From contig QIBA01000034.1 in NCBI GenBank assembly GCA_003225175.1, positions 1 through 64,000 of the forward strand: DNA of 64,000 nucleotides, written 5' to 3'. Positions 52,762 through 62,839 of the stretch are shown here, piece after piece. Under the pieces are notes generated by a model. The model made no database searches. It had not been told where the DNA came from and saw only the letters and a program-made list of their open reading frames with translations. How positions within the stretch are numbered: position 1 is the stretch's first letter; each line of letters starts with the position of its first letter. The position numbers and the translations under genes are program-made. The stretch comes from Acidobacteriota bacterium. Lineage in GTDB: Bacteria; Acidobacteriota; Terriglobia; Terriglobales; Acidobacteriaceae.

Positions 52762-53109
52762 ACGCTTCTCCACTTCTAGATTTAACAATGCCAGCCCGAG
52801 CCTGTCTTTGAGGAGTGTTATGTGCTGAAACTCACGGGAGTAGACAGGTGCCGTTCGAGGTTTCCTGCACAGGATGATAGGCGGTGAAAGGCTGAAGCGG
52901 GCACTGGCAAACCTGCCAGACACAACCGGGCAGTTTCAAGTGCCGGAGAAAGAACCGGACCCTATCGTCCGCAGATTTCAACATCGGGCACCTTGTAACA
53001 GTTCCCCGCTTCATGACCGATAACTCTGCCTGCATCGCTGAGACTTTTGACAGTTTGTTGTGACGGTTGGCAGCAGAATACTCGGCTCACAAACACTGGA
53101 GGTGCACTC

Positions 53110-54585
53110 ATGATCTTTAATAGAGGGAAGGCATGTCTGGGCTGCCTCATTGTCCTGCTGCTCTACGCGAGTGCTATGTGCTCGCAGAGTTCAGATCCGT
53201 CGGCGGCTGCGGTTGAAGCACTTCGGCAGCAACTCGCAAGCCTGCAGACCCAAATGGCGGATGTTCAGAATCAGCTCAACAAGCTCTCTGCACGCACTAC
53301 TGACTCACAGTCATCGGGTAGCCCGGCTGCTCAGCAGTCCTCTGACAAAAAAGAAGAGTTAACTGAGGAGTTGAACAAACAGGCGAAGCACCAAACGGGC
53401 GAAGCCGTGGCAACTTATGAGACCTACTCTCAGGATCCTCAAGCGGCTCCCCGAGTGGACAACTTGCCGCTTGATCCAAATTTCCCTGGATATTTTCGGC
53501 TACCCGGCACGAAAACGCTCTTGAAGATCGGCGGCTACTTTAAGAGCGACTTCATCCGCGATCTCAGGCCCGCGGGCGATCCGGAGCGCTTTATCCCTTC
53601 CAGTATTCCCGTTCCCACAAGCGGGGGTGGAACGAACTCTACGGTATCGGTGCGGCCGACTCGGCTAAACCTCGACTTCTTAATTCCGTTGGAAGACGTG
53701 GGGAGCGTACGGTTCTTCGTGGAAGGAGACCTCTTCGGCTCCAGTTCAACCACGCCACGCATGCGGCATGCATATGCGCAAATGAAGAACTTTCTGATCG
53801 GCCAGACATTCTCAAATTTCCAGGATCCGGATTCCGGTCCCGATCAACTCGATTTCCAAGGTCCGAACGCGCAGGTGTCACTCCGTAATCCGCAGTTCCG
53901 CTACAGCATTCCGTTGGGGCAAAAAACTACTTTTAGGCTAGCGCTCGAAAAAGCTTCATCGGACATCGCTTTCACGACTCCAGAGTTCAAGGCGCTACCC
54001 AGTAACCAAGCTCCGGACGGAACCGCGACTCTTCGTCATGACATGGAAAGAGGACACATACAGCTATCTGGACTATTCCGAAGTGTGGGAGCCTTCTTAC
54101 CAAACGGGGTTAGTGATTCGGTATTTGGGTGGGGATTTAACTTCACTGGATCGCATAAGACATTTGGTAAGGATACTTTCGTCTACCAAGGCGTATATGG
54201 CCATGGCATTGAGCGATACTTGAACGATACATCCGGATTGGGCATCGACGCTGCTGTAACGAGCACGCAGGATCCCCATTTGAAGGCCGTTCCCGTCGTT
54301 GCCGCTTATGGAAGTTATCAACATTTCTGGATGGATAGAGTGCGGTCCTCTGTTATGTACGGATTTGTGCAAGTCGACAATACCAATTTCCAGCCCGGCA
54401 CTGTTTTCCACCAAAGCAACTACACATCCGCAAACGTTATCTGGAATGTGGTTGGATCGTTGCATGTTGGCACAGAATTTCTGTACGGCTGGGTGGTGAA
54501 GAAAGACGGCTCAACGGGAAATGTTCCCCGACTCATGCTGAGCGCGAAATACAACTTTGTGAAAGCTCAGAAAACCGCGAACTAG
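53110..54585 (+). CDS. DcaP-like outer-membrane porin
   Basis: A 491-residue porin for small carboxylates. The start at 53110 (MIFNRGKACLG) follows TGGAGGTGCACTC. After the signal peptide (about 1-26) there is a periplasmic coiled coil ('LRQQLASLQTQMADVQNQL', about 38-62), then a barrel: 'GYFRLPGTKTLLKIGGYFK', 'VSVRPTRLNLDFLIP', 'GSVRFFVEGDLFG', 'LIGQTFSNFQDPDSGPDQLDF' and a final 'LMLSAKYNFVK'. The coiled coil and the 'GxxKSD' strand match DcaP of Acinetobacter, which admits dicarboxylates. It is 57 nt upstream of the decarboxylase and probably its substrate-entry route. Confidence 0.85.
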   Translation: MIFNRGKACLGCLIVLLLYASAMCSQSSDPSAAAVEALRQQLASLQTQMADVQNQLNKLSARTTDSQSSGSPAAQQSSDKKEELTEELNKQAKHQTGEAVATYETYSQDPQAAPRVDNLPLDPNFPGYFRLPGTKTLLKIGGYFKSDFIRDLRPAGDPERFIPSSIPVPTSGGGTNSTVSVRPTRLNLDFLIPLEDVGSVRFFVEGDLFGSSSTTPRMRHAYAQMKNFLIGQTFSNFQDPDSGPDQLDFQGPNAQVSLRNPQFRYSIPLGQKTTFRLALEKASSDIAFTTPEFKALPSNQAPDGTATLRHDMERGHIQLSGLFRSVGAFLPNGVSDSVFGWGFNFTGSHKTFGKDTFVYQGVYGHGIERYLNDTSGLGIDAAVTSTQDPHLKAVPVVAAYGSYQHFWMDRVRSSVMYGFVQVDNTNFQPGTVFHQSNYTSANVIWNVVGSLHVGTEFLYGWVVKKDGSTGNVPRLMLSAKYNFVKAQKTAN

Positions 54586-54642
54586 GCTGAGCTGAATCTG
54601 CGCCATGAAGCACCATAACCCGCAACAATCTGGAGGAAGGTG

Positions 54643-57429
54643 ATGAGTATTGCAGCAACTGCACAAGGCACTCGTGTTGATCAGTTCTTTACCGCAGCAG
54701 AAGCCCGGTTTGACCGGTGGCGGACACTGTTGGACGCAGCGCGCGCCTGGGAGGCAGGAAAAGAGAAAGATTCAAGTTCGACGTTTGCTGCCCTCCAGGA
54801 ATTGAAACAATGGGAGGATTACTTCGCTTATCCCGGTCCCATTCTGATGCGCAGTCTGGAGGAAAGCATCGCCTCTGGTGATCTGAGACGAACCGTTCGA
54901 TTGGTCCAGTTGATCCACGTTGCTCTTCTTACGCATTCATATCGCAGTAATCCGGCTGAGTGGGACGGAGAAGAACAGCCGGTCAGGTTAGGAGAGGGTC
55001 TTCCCGGCGGAGACGACGCTGCCGCTCACCGCCCATATTTTGAAGTGCTGGTCGTTACACCTCTCCGTCGGGATGCCTGGCCCGAAATGGCACAGGAGTA
55101 TAAAAAGCTCCGTCGTCCGCAGGACAGGTTCATTTACGAATTGGTCTTTGTCGGGAGCTTTGAAGACGCAGTACTCGCATCGATTGTGAACGGCAATATC
55201 GAGTCGGTAATCGCATCCGATGGCGTTCCGTTCGCCTCCTCTCATGATGCACCGGTTTTACGTGAGTTTCTGCTGGCGAATCTGCCCTCTCATGCGTTCA
55301 GTACGCGTTCTGGCGAGCAGACTCTGGAGCTCGCAAGAGCGCTGAAGCAGATTCGTCCGGAGCTCGACATTTTTCTTCTCAGCGGAAGCGAAGTGGAAAA
55401 GATCGCAGGCGATGCCACCGCTGCGGAATATATCCGACGGATTTTCTATCAAGTCGAAGAACCGCTGGAGCTGCATCTCAGCATCCTGGATGCAATTGCG
55501 GACCGATTTGAAACTCCTTATTTTGACAATCTACAGAAATATGCCCAACGTCCCATGGGCACCTTTCATGCGCTGCCGGTAGCGCGCGGGAAATCGATTT
55601 TCAAGTCGAATTGGATTCGAGATATGGGCAGGTTCTACGGCATGAACCTGTTCCTCGCGGAATCATCCGCTACCACAGGCGGTCTCGACAGTCTGCTGGA
55701 ACCCACCGGGAACGTAAAGGTCGCCCAGGAGAAGGCCGCTCGAGCCTTTGGGGCGGACCATGTATTCTTCGTCACGAACGGCACTTCAACGTCGAACAAG
55801 ATGGTTGAGCAGGCGTTGCTGGGTCCCGACGATATCATGCTCGTCGATCGAAACTGCCACAAATCACATCACTATGGTGCGGTTCTTTCTGGAGCACTTC
55901 CTCTTTATCTTGAAGCCTATCCTCTGAGGAAATTCTCGATGTATGGAGCAGTTCCTTTGGCCTCCATAAAACAAGCCCTACTCGAACTGAAAGCCGAAGG
56001 AAAACTGGACCGTGCTCGACTTCTTGTCCTCACCAACTGCACTTTCGACGGACATATCTACAACGTTGAACGCGTGATGGAAGAATGCCTGGCCATCAAA
56101 CCTGACCTGATTTTCCTGTGGGACGAAGCATGGTTTGGATTTGCCAGATGGACTCCGTTCTATCGCCGGCGCACGGCGATGGGAGCTGCAGCCATTCTGG
56201 AGCGTAAGTTTAAAGATCCCGCGTATCACAGGGCCTATGAGGAGCAAAAGAAAAAGTTGGGAGATAACCTCGACCTCTCGAATCCAGAGGTACTAAAGAC
56301 GCGTCTCTTGGCCGATCCTGACAAAGTACGGCTGCGAGTGTACCAGACGAACTCGACACACAAATCAATGTCTTGCTTGCGTCAAGGGTCGATGGTCCTG
56401 GTCAAAGATCAGGATTATCACACTGTAGAAGAGCAGTTCCATGAAGCGGTGTTCACTCATGCCTCTACTTCGCCCAACCTCCAGATCATTGCATCGATCG
56501 ATGTGGCACGCCGCCAAATGGAGTTGGAGGGATACGAGCTGGTAAATCGAGCGATTCAATTGGCTCTTGACGTGCGCCGTGAAGTTAATTCGCACCCGTT
56601 GGTTTCAAAATATTTCCATGTTGCCGGAGCGGACGAGATGATTCCGGAAGAATTCCGCGCTTCCGGATTCGTGGATTACCTGGTTCCTGGCACAAACTGG
56701 TCCACCAGTCTGAAATGCCTGCGCGACGATGAAGTTGCGCTCGACGTGACGCGGCTGACGTTAGTGTGTGGAAGTGCCGGTTTCGACGGCACGCAATTCA
56801 AGAACATACTCGCCGCAGATTACGATATTCAGCTAAACAAAACCTCCCGCAATAGCGTGCTGCTGCAAACCAACATCAATAACACTCGCAGCGACATTGC
56901 ACATTTAATCAAAGTCCTCGTCGGAATTTCGCAACAGATAGACGTGAAACTTCAGCGTGGCGGCAAACAGGCACAGCAAGCCTTCGCGGCACGCGTAAAG
57001 TCTCTGATGGAGGATGTGCCTGATCTTCCAAATTTCACTAGCTTTCACAACACGTTCCGACAAAATCCGGCGAGCACAACCAGCGAGGGCGACATGCGCT
57101 CTGCTTTCTTCGGAGCATATCGCGAGGAACAGTGTGAGCATGTGAAGCTCTCGAGTGCGGAAATCGATCGGCGTCTGAAGGAGGGTCCCGAGCTGGTCTC
57201 TGCCAACTTTGTGATTCCCTACCCGCCTGGATTTCCGATCATGGTTCCCGGCCAAGTGATCAATCGGGAAACGATCGAGTTTATGCGCAAGCTGGACGTC
57301 AAAGAAATCCACGGATTCGCTGCGGCGCTTGGCTTGAAACTGCTCACGCCAGCGTATCTCGAAGCTGCCGGCGGTCGCGGCAAAGGTATTGAACAGCCAA
57401 AGCGCGTGGCGCGGAGTTCTGCTGCTTAG
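54643..57429 (+). CDS. PLP-dependent Orn/Lys/Arg decarboxylase family protein, enlarged
   Basis: Cytosolic fold-type I decarboxylase of 928 residues (typical members have 710-760). The start follows TGGAGGAAGGTG; an in-frame GTG one codon earlier is possible. An N-terminal wing-like domain (about 1-330, 'PYFEVLVVTPLRRDAW', 'IESVIASDGVPFASS') precedes the PLP core: 'VFFVTNGTSTSNKMV', 'DRNCHKSHHYGAVLSG', 'IFLWDEAWFGFARW' and 'NSTHKSMSCLRQGSM', where Lys about 573 holds PLP. The C-terminal domain has 'IPYPPGFPIMVPGQ'. The reaction would be amino acid to amine plus CO2, consuming a proton; arginine, lysine or ornithine cannot be chosen by sequence. It is linked to an antiporter and aspartate 4-decarboxylase downstream. 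Confidence 0.9.
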   Translation: MSIAATAQGTRVDQFFTAAEARFDRWRTLLDAARAWEAGKEKDSSSTFAALQELKQWEDYFAYPGPILMRSLEESIASGDLRRTVRLVQLIHVALLTHSYRSNPAEWDGEEQPVRLGEGLPGGDDAAAHRPYFEVLVVTPLRRDAWPEMAQEYKKLRRPQDRFIYELVFVGSFEDAVLASIVNGNIESVIASDGVPFASSHDAPVLREFLLANLPSHAFSTRSGEQTLELARALKQIRPELDIFLLSGSEVEKIAGDATAAEYIRRIFYQVEEPLELHLSILDAIADRFETPYFDNLQKYAQRPMGTFHALPVARGKSIFKSNWIRDMGRFYGMNLFLAESSATTGGLDSLLEPTGNVKVAQEKAARAFGADHVFFVTNGTSTSNKMVEQALLGPDDIMLVDRNCHKSHHYGAVLSGALPLYLEAYPLRKFSMYGAVPLASIKQALLELKAEGKLDRARLLVLTNCTFDGHIYNVERVMEECLAIKPDLIFLWDEAWFGFARWTPFYRRRTAMGAAAILERKFKDPAYHRAYEEQKKKLGDNLDLSNPEVLKTRLLADPDKVRLRVYQTNSTHKSMSCLRQGSMVLVKDQDYHTVEEQFHEAVFTHASTSPNLQIIASIDVARRQMELEGYELVNRAIQLALDVRREVNSHPLVSKYFHVAGADEMIPEEFRASGFVDYLVPGTNWSTSLKCLRDDEVALDVTRLTLVCGSAGFDGTQFKNILAADYDIQLNKTSRNSVLLQTNINNTRSDIAHLIKVLVGISQQIDVKLQRGGKQAQQAFAARVKSLMEDVPDLPNFTSFHNTFRQNPASTTSEGDMRSAFFGAYREEQCEHVKLSSAEIDRRLKEGPELVSANFVIPYPPGFPIMVPGQVINRETIEFMRKLDVKEIHGFAAALGLKLLTPAYLEAAGGRGKGIEQPKRVARSSAA

Positions 57430-57765
57430 GCACAGATACGGGAGATCTTCCGAAGCAGGTCGAGAGTAACTTGCGGGAGGGGTGGCTTGGCTGAGCTCTG
57501 CCTGCGCGTGGGACTGCTTTGTCCCCTTTTGAAACTGCGAAGCAAGGATGCTCCAGTTCATCACTGACAGGTTTACCAGTTGTTGGTCCTGCCGATTCTT
57601 CTGATTATGAATAGCGCAAACCAAGATTGAGAGCACCAGCAGCTATTCACTTCTGCGGCGTGGCTCTCAAACGAAGCCCTGTCAAAAAAAGCTTCGTCAA
57701 GCGGACTCTTGGGCTTCCTGCTCTCGACCTCTGCGCGGAGCGGGTTGAAATACAGAGGTGACTAC

Positions 57766-59529
57766 ATGTTTTCCTGGTTCGCAGCAACCCTCCGTCAATA
57801 CCCGGAGATCGCTATCTTTCTCACACTCGCGCTGGGTTACTTTTTCGGCAAATTTCAATTCCGCGGCCTCGGTCTGGGATCGGTCACTGCCACGCTGTTG
57901 TCGGGTGTCCTGATCGGACAGATCGGAATTACGATTTCGACGCCTCTTAAGGCGACCGTGTTCTTAATGTTTCTGTTTGCTGTTGGCTACGGAGTCGGGC
58001 CACAGTTCGTTCGCGGCGTCGCGAAAGATGGAGGACCACAAGCCCTGTTTACTGTTGTCCAATGTGCGCTCTGCCTGGCGGTGCCGATCGTAATCGTCAA
58101 ATTAGTCGGTTATGACCTTGGCTATGCAGCAGGACTTTACTCGGGCTCTCAAACAATCTCTGCGGCCATGGGACTCTCAACCGACGCAATCAACCGATTG
58201 GGGCTCGGCGCCGACCAAACGAAGGCGCTACTCAACTCAATGCCAATAGCTTATGCCGTGAGTTACATCTTTGGGACGGTCGGTTCGGCGATCGTCATCG
58301 GATTGCTTGGCCCTGCGCTGCTCCGTTTCGATCTCGCCAAAGCCTGCAAGGATTACGAGGAGAAACATGGCGGAACGAAGGATCTTGGTGGGGCGGGCAC
58401 TGCGTGGCACCGATGGGAAGTACGGGCATTCCGTGTGCTCGCGAACAGCAGAGTCAACGGTTTGCGAGCTGCGGAAGCGGAATCGCTTGTTCCCAACGCG
58501 CGCGTTTTTGTCCTGCGCCTGCGTCGAAATGGAGTGATTGAGGAAGCAGCTGCAGACACAGTATTGCGCGAGGGCGATGTAATAGCAGTTGTAGGTGCTC
58601 GTGAAGTACTCGTAAACATTATCGGCGAGCGAGCGAAGTTAGCTGCGGTTGCAGGAGGGCGCGAAGGTACTGCGATTGGCGGGCAATCTGCACTAGAAGT
58701 TGATGATCCTGAACTCTTGAGCGTTCCAGTCGAGGGCATCGATGTTTGTCTAACTAAGAAAGAGGTGGACGGAAAGACTCTTGCTGAGATTGCGCACCAA
58801 CCCGGTGCTCGCGGCGTTTTTCTGCGGAAGATTACGCGAGGCGCAGTCGCTACGTCCATTCCCATCCTGCCGAACACGAAGATATTCCGTGGCGACATTC
58901 TCAGCATCGCCGGCCGCACTCAAGACACCGCTGCAGCCATCAAGATGATTGGCGTTCCTGATCGTGCTACGGATGTGGCCGACGTGGCGTTCATCGGCGC
59001 CGGAATCGCAGTCGGCGCACTGATCGGCGCGCTAGTTTGGAAAGTAGCAGGCATACCGATAACCCTTTCAACTGCGGGCGGCGCGCTCATCTCCGGACTT
59101 GTGTGCGGATGGCTGCGCTCGGTCCGGCCGACATTTGGCCGCATACCCTCCTCGACCGTATGGTTCATGAACTCCGTCGGCCTCAACATCTTTATTGCAA
59201 TAGTCGGCATCTCGGCGGGTCCAGGCTTCGTGAATGGCTTGCGGACACAGGGCATAAGTCTCTTTCTGTGGGGTGCCGTTGCCACAACAGTGCCGCTTGT
59301 TTTGGGCATGTACATCGGCAAGTACCTCTTCCGGTTCCACGACGCGATCTTGCTCGGCATCGTTTCTGGCGCGCGCACGACGACAGCTTCCCTAGGGCTC
59401 GTCTGCGATCGGGGGAAGAGCCAGGTTCCGGCGCTTGGGTACACAGTGACCTACGCAGTTGGTAACACATTCCTCACAATCTGGGGCATGGTGCTGATCG
59501 TGCTCTTAACCTTCGGATCTTCCAAATAA
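57766..59529 (+). CDS. aspT: AspT-type aspartate:alanine antiporter
   Basis: A 587-residue inner-membrane exchanger of the AAEx family. ATG 57766 is chosen (AGAGGTG upstream) over a GTG at 57709. The N-terminal half has five to six helices ('[19 protein letters not shown]'), followed by two cytosolic TrkA_C (RCK-type) domains at about 210-380 ('[18 protein letters not shown]', '[18 protein letters not shown]'), then the second membrane half with a matching '[17 protein letters not shown]' and '[14 protein letters not shown]' motif. It swaps external aspartate for internal alanine, a net charge movement that builds proton-motive force. The gene for aspartate 4-decarboxylase follows by 16 nt. 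The 336-nt gap before it holds nothing but a possible promoter. Confidence 0.9.
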   Translation: MFSWFAATLRQYPEIAIFLTLALGYFFGKFQFRGLGLGSVTATLLSGVLIGQIGITISTPLKATVFLMFLFAVGYGVGPQFVRGVAKDGGPQALFTVVQCALCLAVPIVIVKLVGYDLGYAAGLYSGSQTISAAMGLSTDAINRLGLGADQTKALLNSMPIAYAVSYIFGTVGSAIVIGLLGPALLRFDLAKACKDYEEKHGGTKDLGGAGTAWHRWEVRAFRVLANSRVNGLRAAEAESLVPNARVFVLRLRRNGVIEEAAADTVLREGDVIAVVGAREVLVNIIGERAKLAAVAGGREGTAIGGQSALEVDDPELLSVPVEGIDVCLTKKEVDGKTLAEIAHQPGARGVFLRKITRGAVATSIPILPNTKIFRGDILSIAGRTQDTAAAIKMIGVPDRATDVADVAFIGAGIAVGALIGALVWKVAGIPITLSTAGGALISGLVCGWLRSVRPTFGRIPSSTVWFMNSVGLNIFIAIVGISAGPGFVNGLRTQGISLFLWGAVATTVPLVLGMYIGKYLFRFHDAILLGIVSGARTTTASLGLVCDRGKSQVPALGYTVTYAVGNTFLTIWGMVLIVLLTFGSSK

Positions 59530-59545
59530 CAACGAGGAGAAAATC

Positions 59546-61174
59546 ATGGACCTTATGGACCTCAGCAAGTTCGAGACGTTGAGCCCGTTCGAGATCAAAG
59601 ACGAGCTGATCAAACTCGCTAAGAAAACCTCCCGTACAACTCAATCAGCATTTCTCAATGCCGGCCGCGGCAACCCGAATTGGATCGCGACCACTCCGCG
59701 CGAGGGCTATTTTCTGCTAGGTCAGTTCGCAATCACGGAGAGCAAACGTGTAATGGAGCACCCGGCAGGTCTTGGCGGAATGCCGCAGGCTCAAGGCATC
59801 GCCGGCCGGCTTGACGAATGGCTTGCGAAGCACGCAGAAATGCCCGGCGCTTCCTTCCTGTCATCAATGGTGACATTTGCCGTAAAGAAGTTCGGATTTG
59901 AGCGCGACGCCTTTGTGCATGAGCTCGTCGATTCCATCATTGGCGATAACTATCCGGTGCCAGATCGAATGCTCGTACACAACGAGCGCATTGTGCACGA
60001 GTATCTGATGTGGGCCGTCTGCGGAGATCCGGTTCCAACCGGCAAGTTCGATCTGTATGCTGTCGAGGGCGGGACCGCGGCGATGTGTTACATCTTCAAA
60101 TCACTGAAGATGAATCGCCTGCTGCGTCCGGGCGACACCATTGCACTGGGCACACCCATCTTCACGCCCTATCTTGAGCTGCCTCATCTCGAGGACTATG
60201 GTTTGAACTTCGTCACCATTCATGCTCCTCAGGAAAACCGTTTTCAGTTCACTGACGCAGAACTCAAAAAGCTCGAGGATCCCAAAATCAAAGCGTTCTT
60301 TCTCGTAAATCCAGGTAACCCGACGGGAATGGCGCTGAGCCGCGAGGTCATCGGTAAAATCGCAACGTTGGTTAAGACGAAGCGTCCCGATCTTTTGCTC
60401 CTCACGGACGATGTGTACGGTACCTTCGTCGAAAACTTCCGATCGCTACTCGGTGAGTTGCCGCACAATACGATCGGAGTCTACTCCTATTCGAAATATG
60501 TCGGCTGTACCGGATGGCGGCTCGGGGTCATCGCGATCCACGAAGACAACATCTTTGACAAGATGATTGCGAAGCTTCCTGAAGCCGATCTGAAAGCGCT
60601 CGACAAACGCTATGGCGCACTCACTCTGGAACCGCGCAAAGTCAAGTTCATCGATCGGATTGTTGCTGACAGTCGCGACGTAGCTCTCAACCATACGGCT
60701 GGGCTCGCACTGCCTCAACAAGTAATGATGAGTATGTTCTCGCTTGCCGAACTGATGGATACCTCCAAGAAATATCAAAAGGCATGTATGGAGATCTTGC
60801 ATCGCCGTGCCTGGGCTTTGATCGGAGGCCTGGGCTTGGAGGTCACGCCGAATCCGTTGTACGACGCCTACTACGGATTAATTGACTTCGAGTTCTGGGC
60901 GCGCAAGAACATCGGCGAAGAAGCGGTTGAGTATCTCAAGAAGAATGTGCATCCGCTGGACCTTGCTTTTCGTTTGGCGGAGGATCGTGGAATTGTGTTG
61001 CTCAATGGTAGCGGCTTCGAAGCGCCAAACTGGTCACTACGTGTGTCATTGGCCAATCTCGACGACGAGGCGTATGAAGAGATTGGGCGCGGCGTTCGGT
61101 CGATCGCACGGGGATATCGAGATGCACACGAAGCTGCGAAGCGGGCCGAGAAAGCCAGGAAGGCAGTCGCCTAG
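59546..61174 (+). CDS. aspD: Bifunctional aspartate 4-decarboxylase / aspartate aminotransferase
   Basis: A PLP enzyme that converts L-aspartate to L-alanine and CO2, consuming a cytosolic proton. The start follows ACGAGGAGAAAATC. Family features: 'FLNAGRGNPNWIATTPREG' near the N-terminus, 'VEGGTAAMCYIF', 'FLVNPGNPTGMALS' (aminotransferase signature), and the PLP Lys (about 316) in 'YSYSKYVGCTGWRLG'; 'NWSLRVSLANLDD' carries the carboxylate-binding Arg. The 542-residue length is normal for the dodecameric ASD group, longer than ordinary aminotransferases. Coupled with aspT it forms the AspD-AspT energy/acid-resistance cycle known from Tetragenococcus and Comamonas. Confidence 0.95.
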   Translation: MDLMDLSKFETLSPFEIKDELIKLAKKTSRTTQSAFLNAGRGNPNWIATTPREGYFLLGQFAITESKRVMEHPAGLGGMPQAQGIAGRLDEWLAKHAEMPGASFLSSMVTFAVKKFGFERDAFVHELVDSIIGDNYPVPDRMLVHNERIVHEYLMWAVCGDPVPTGKFDLYAVEGGTAAMCYIFKSLKMNRLLRPGDTIALGTPIFTPYLELPHLEDYGLNFVTIHAPQENRFQFTDAELKKLEDPKIKAFFLVNPGNPTGMALSREVIGKIATLVKTKRPDLLLLTDDVYGTFVENFRSLLGELPHNTIGVYSYSKYVGCTGWRLGVIAIHEDNIFDKMIAKLPEADLKALDKRYGALTLEPRKVKFIDRIVADSRDVALNHTAGLALPQQVMMSMFSLAELMDTSKKYQKACMEILHRRAWALIGGLGLEVTPNPLYDAYYGLIDFEFWARKNIGEEAVEYLKKNVHPLDLAFRLAEDRGIVLLNGSGFEAPNWSLRVSLANLDDEAYEEIGRGVRSIARGYRDAHEAAKRAEKARKAVA

Positions 61175-61240
61175 CCGGAGCTTACGCATTGCGATGGCTA
61201 TAACTCGTGCTCTTCATTGAATCCAGGAATTAGACTGATT

Positions 61241-61739
61241 TCAAAAACCGTATAGCGATGCGGCCAATCGTTGCAGTCCACGATCCTGAGCAATGATGTC
61301 GAGATGAATGGAGGTCCAGTCAGCCAGAAGCAGATTTTCATGTCCCTCTCCGTCGTACGTTTTCACATAGCCGCTGCAGGTTTCGTAGCGATCGATGCGA
61401 AGAGGTGCTTCTCCCTTCAATGGCGAGAACTGATAGCCGATGGTCACTCTGGGAATCGCAAAATGGGCATCCCGTGCGCTTGTACGGCCACCGTGTGCCA
61501 CAGCATCCACATGAAAGGAATCGTCGACGCCCCGGTTCCTTGCCGACTAATTGGGCCATGCTGGGTAAAGAGCCACAAGTTGGACAATAGCTTCGGAGCC
61601 AGCGCTCTTCATCGCGCCATTTACGAAACGCTTCTATCAGGGGGCTAGGTAGCGGGACAGTCCTTTCCAGCCAATGTTCGCAGCAATCCAGGAACAGACG
61701 TAGAGAATGGGGCATCGTAGAGTAGCCAACCCACAGCAA
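61241..61739 (-). pseudogene. FdhE-like formate dehydrogenase accessory protein, broken
   Basis: The Cys-rich rubredoxin-like part of FdhE is recognised: 'LRSYCPTCGSLPSMAQL', 'RFLSCGCCGTRWPYKRTGC' and 'CPFCDSQSD' in one frame (61338-61739). The continuation 'EAPLRIDRYETCSGYVKTY' and 'TSIHLDIIAQDRGLQ' lies in another frame that ends at 61241. One extra G in GAAGGGAGAAG (near 61412) explains the switch. The N-terminal half of the family (about 120 residues) is absent or out of frame. No formate dehydrogenase gene is present in the window. Confidence 0.75.
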
Positions 61740-61900
61740 GGCTAGCCGCGTTCACGCCGCCCAATTCGGTATTCAGAGTCTTGCTGGCCTCTGAACGAAA
61801 AGGCCTGAATCTGGCAAAGATCAAGCGTTCACTTAGGACATCGCTGGAAAGTCTCTAGCGTTGAGCCTCCGGAACTGGAACGACACTGAAGGCGGAAGGC

Positions 61901-62839
61901 ATGAAACTGACCAACGCTGCGTGTTGCGTTTTGATCTTCGTGCTGCCGCTGTTCGTGCTTGCCGCTTCCGGCAAGCACTCCAAGTCTCAGAATTCCCCTC
62001 AACAGACTGAATCGACGCCCCAAGCGAATTCCGATTCCTCCAAGGGCGAACATTTCACCGACAATCCTGCCGATCCATCGCTTTATGCCGGCACTGACAC
62101 ATGCAAAACGTGTCACGAGGACATCGGCAAGACCTACGATCACAGCCCACACTGGAAGACAATGCTCAATCACCGTGGCGTGCAGTATCAGGGATGAGAG
62201 GCCTGTCACGGACCGGGCAAGGCACACGCCGAAGCAGGCGGCGATATTACAAAGATCATCCGCTTTAAAGAACTCTCGCGCGAAGAATCGAGCAAGCGCT
62301 GCCTAAGCTGCCATGAGTTCGGAGAGGAGCACGCCAACTTCCTCCGGTCGGAACATTTAGAAAATAACGTAGGCTGCATTGACTGCCATTCGGCACACCA
62401 TCCCAAAGTGGAACGTGCTCTTCTGATGATGGCCCAGCCAATGCTGTGTTACGGCTGCCACCTCGAAATCAAACCACAGTTCTCCAAACCCGTTCACCAT
62501 CGCGTGGACGAGGGCCTGATGTCGTGCAGCAATTGTCATAATCCGCATGGCGGGTTCATGACGCGCCGGCTGCGTTCGACCGCTGCACAGGATCAGGTTT
62601 GCTTTGGCTGCCATACAGACAAGGCGGGACCTTTCGTCTTTGAGCACGCGCAGTGAAGACCGGAGGCTGCGTCTCCTGCCACACTCCCCCATGGTTCGTC
62701 GAATCCGCGCCTGCTGAAGCGCAGCCAAGTCAATGTGCTCTGCCTGGAGTGCCACACGCTCACGGTGGATTCGGCGGCTCCCGGCATTCCGTCATTCCAT
62801 AACCAGGCGCAGAAATACCAGGCCTGCACTCGGTTATGA
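61901..62839 (+). pseudogene. DmsE-type decaheme cytochrome c, broken
   Basis: Signal peptide 1-23, then c-type heme motifs in order: CKTCH, (TGA)EACH, CLSCH, CIDCH, CYGCH, CSNCH, CFGCH, CVSCH, CLECH, and the first Cys of a tenth ('YQACT'). The family is the periplasmic decaheme DmsE/MtrA-like group. Damage: TGA at 62195-62197 exactly replaces the first Cys of the second heme motif; a C is missing at about 62653 (expected GCGCCAGTG); an extra C lies in CCCCC near 62690; and the tenth motif is cut off by fusion with the next gene. It cannot make a whole protein as given. Confidence 0.85.

Noticed and set aside
62195-62197. Selenocysteine at the TGA in the second heme motif of the decaheme cytochrome
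   Set aside because: Only a weak five-base stem can be drawn after the TGA, and the same gene carries two frameshifts and a fusion. TGC to TGA is one substitution, so a nonsense mutation is far simpler.
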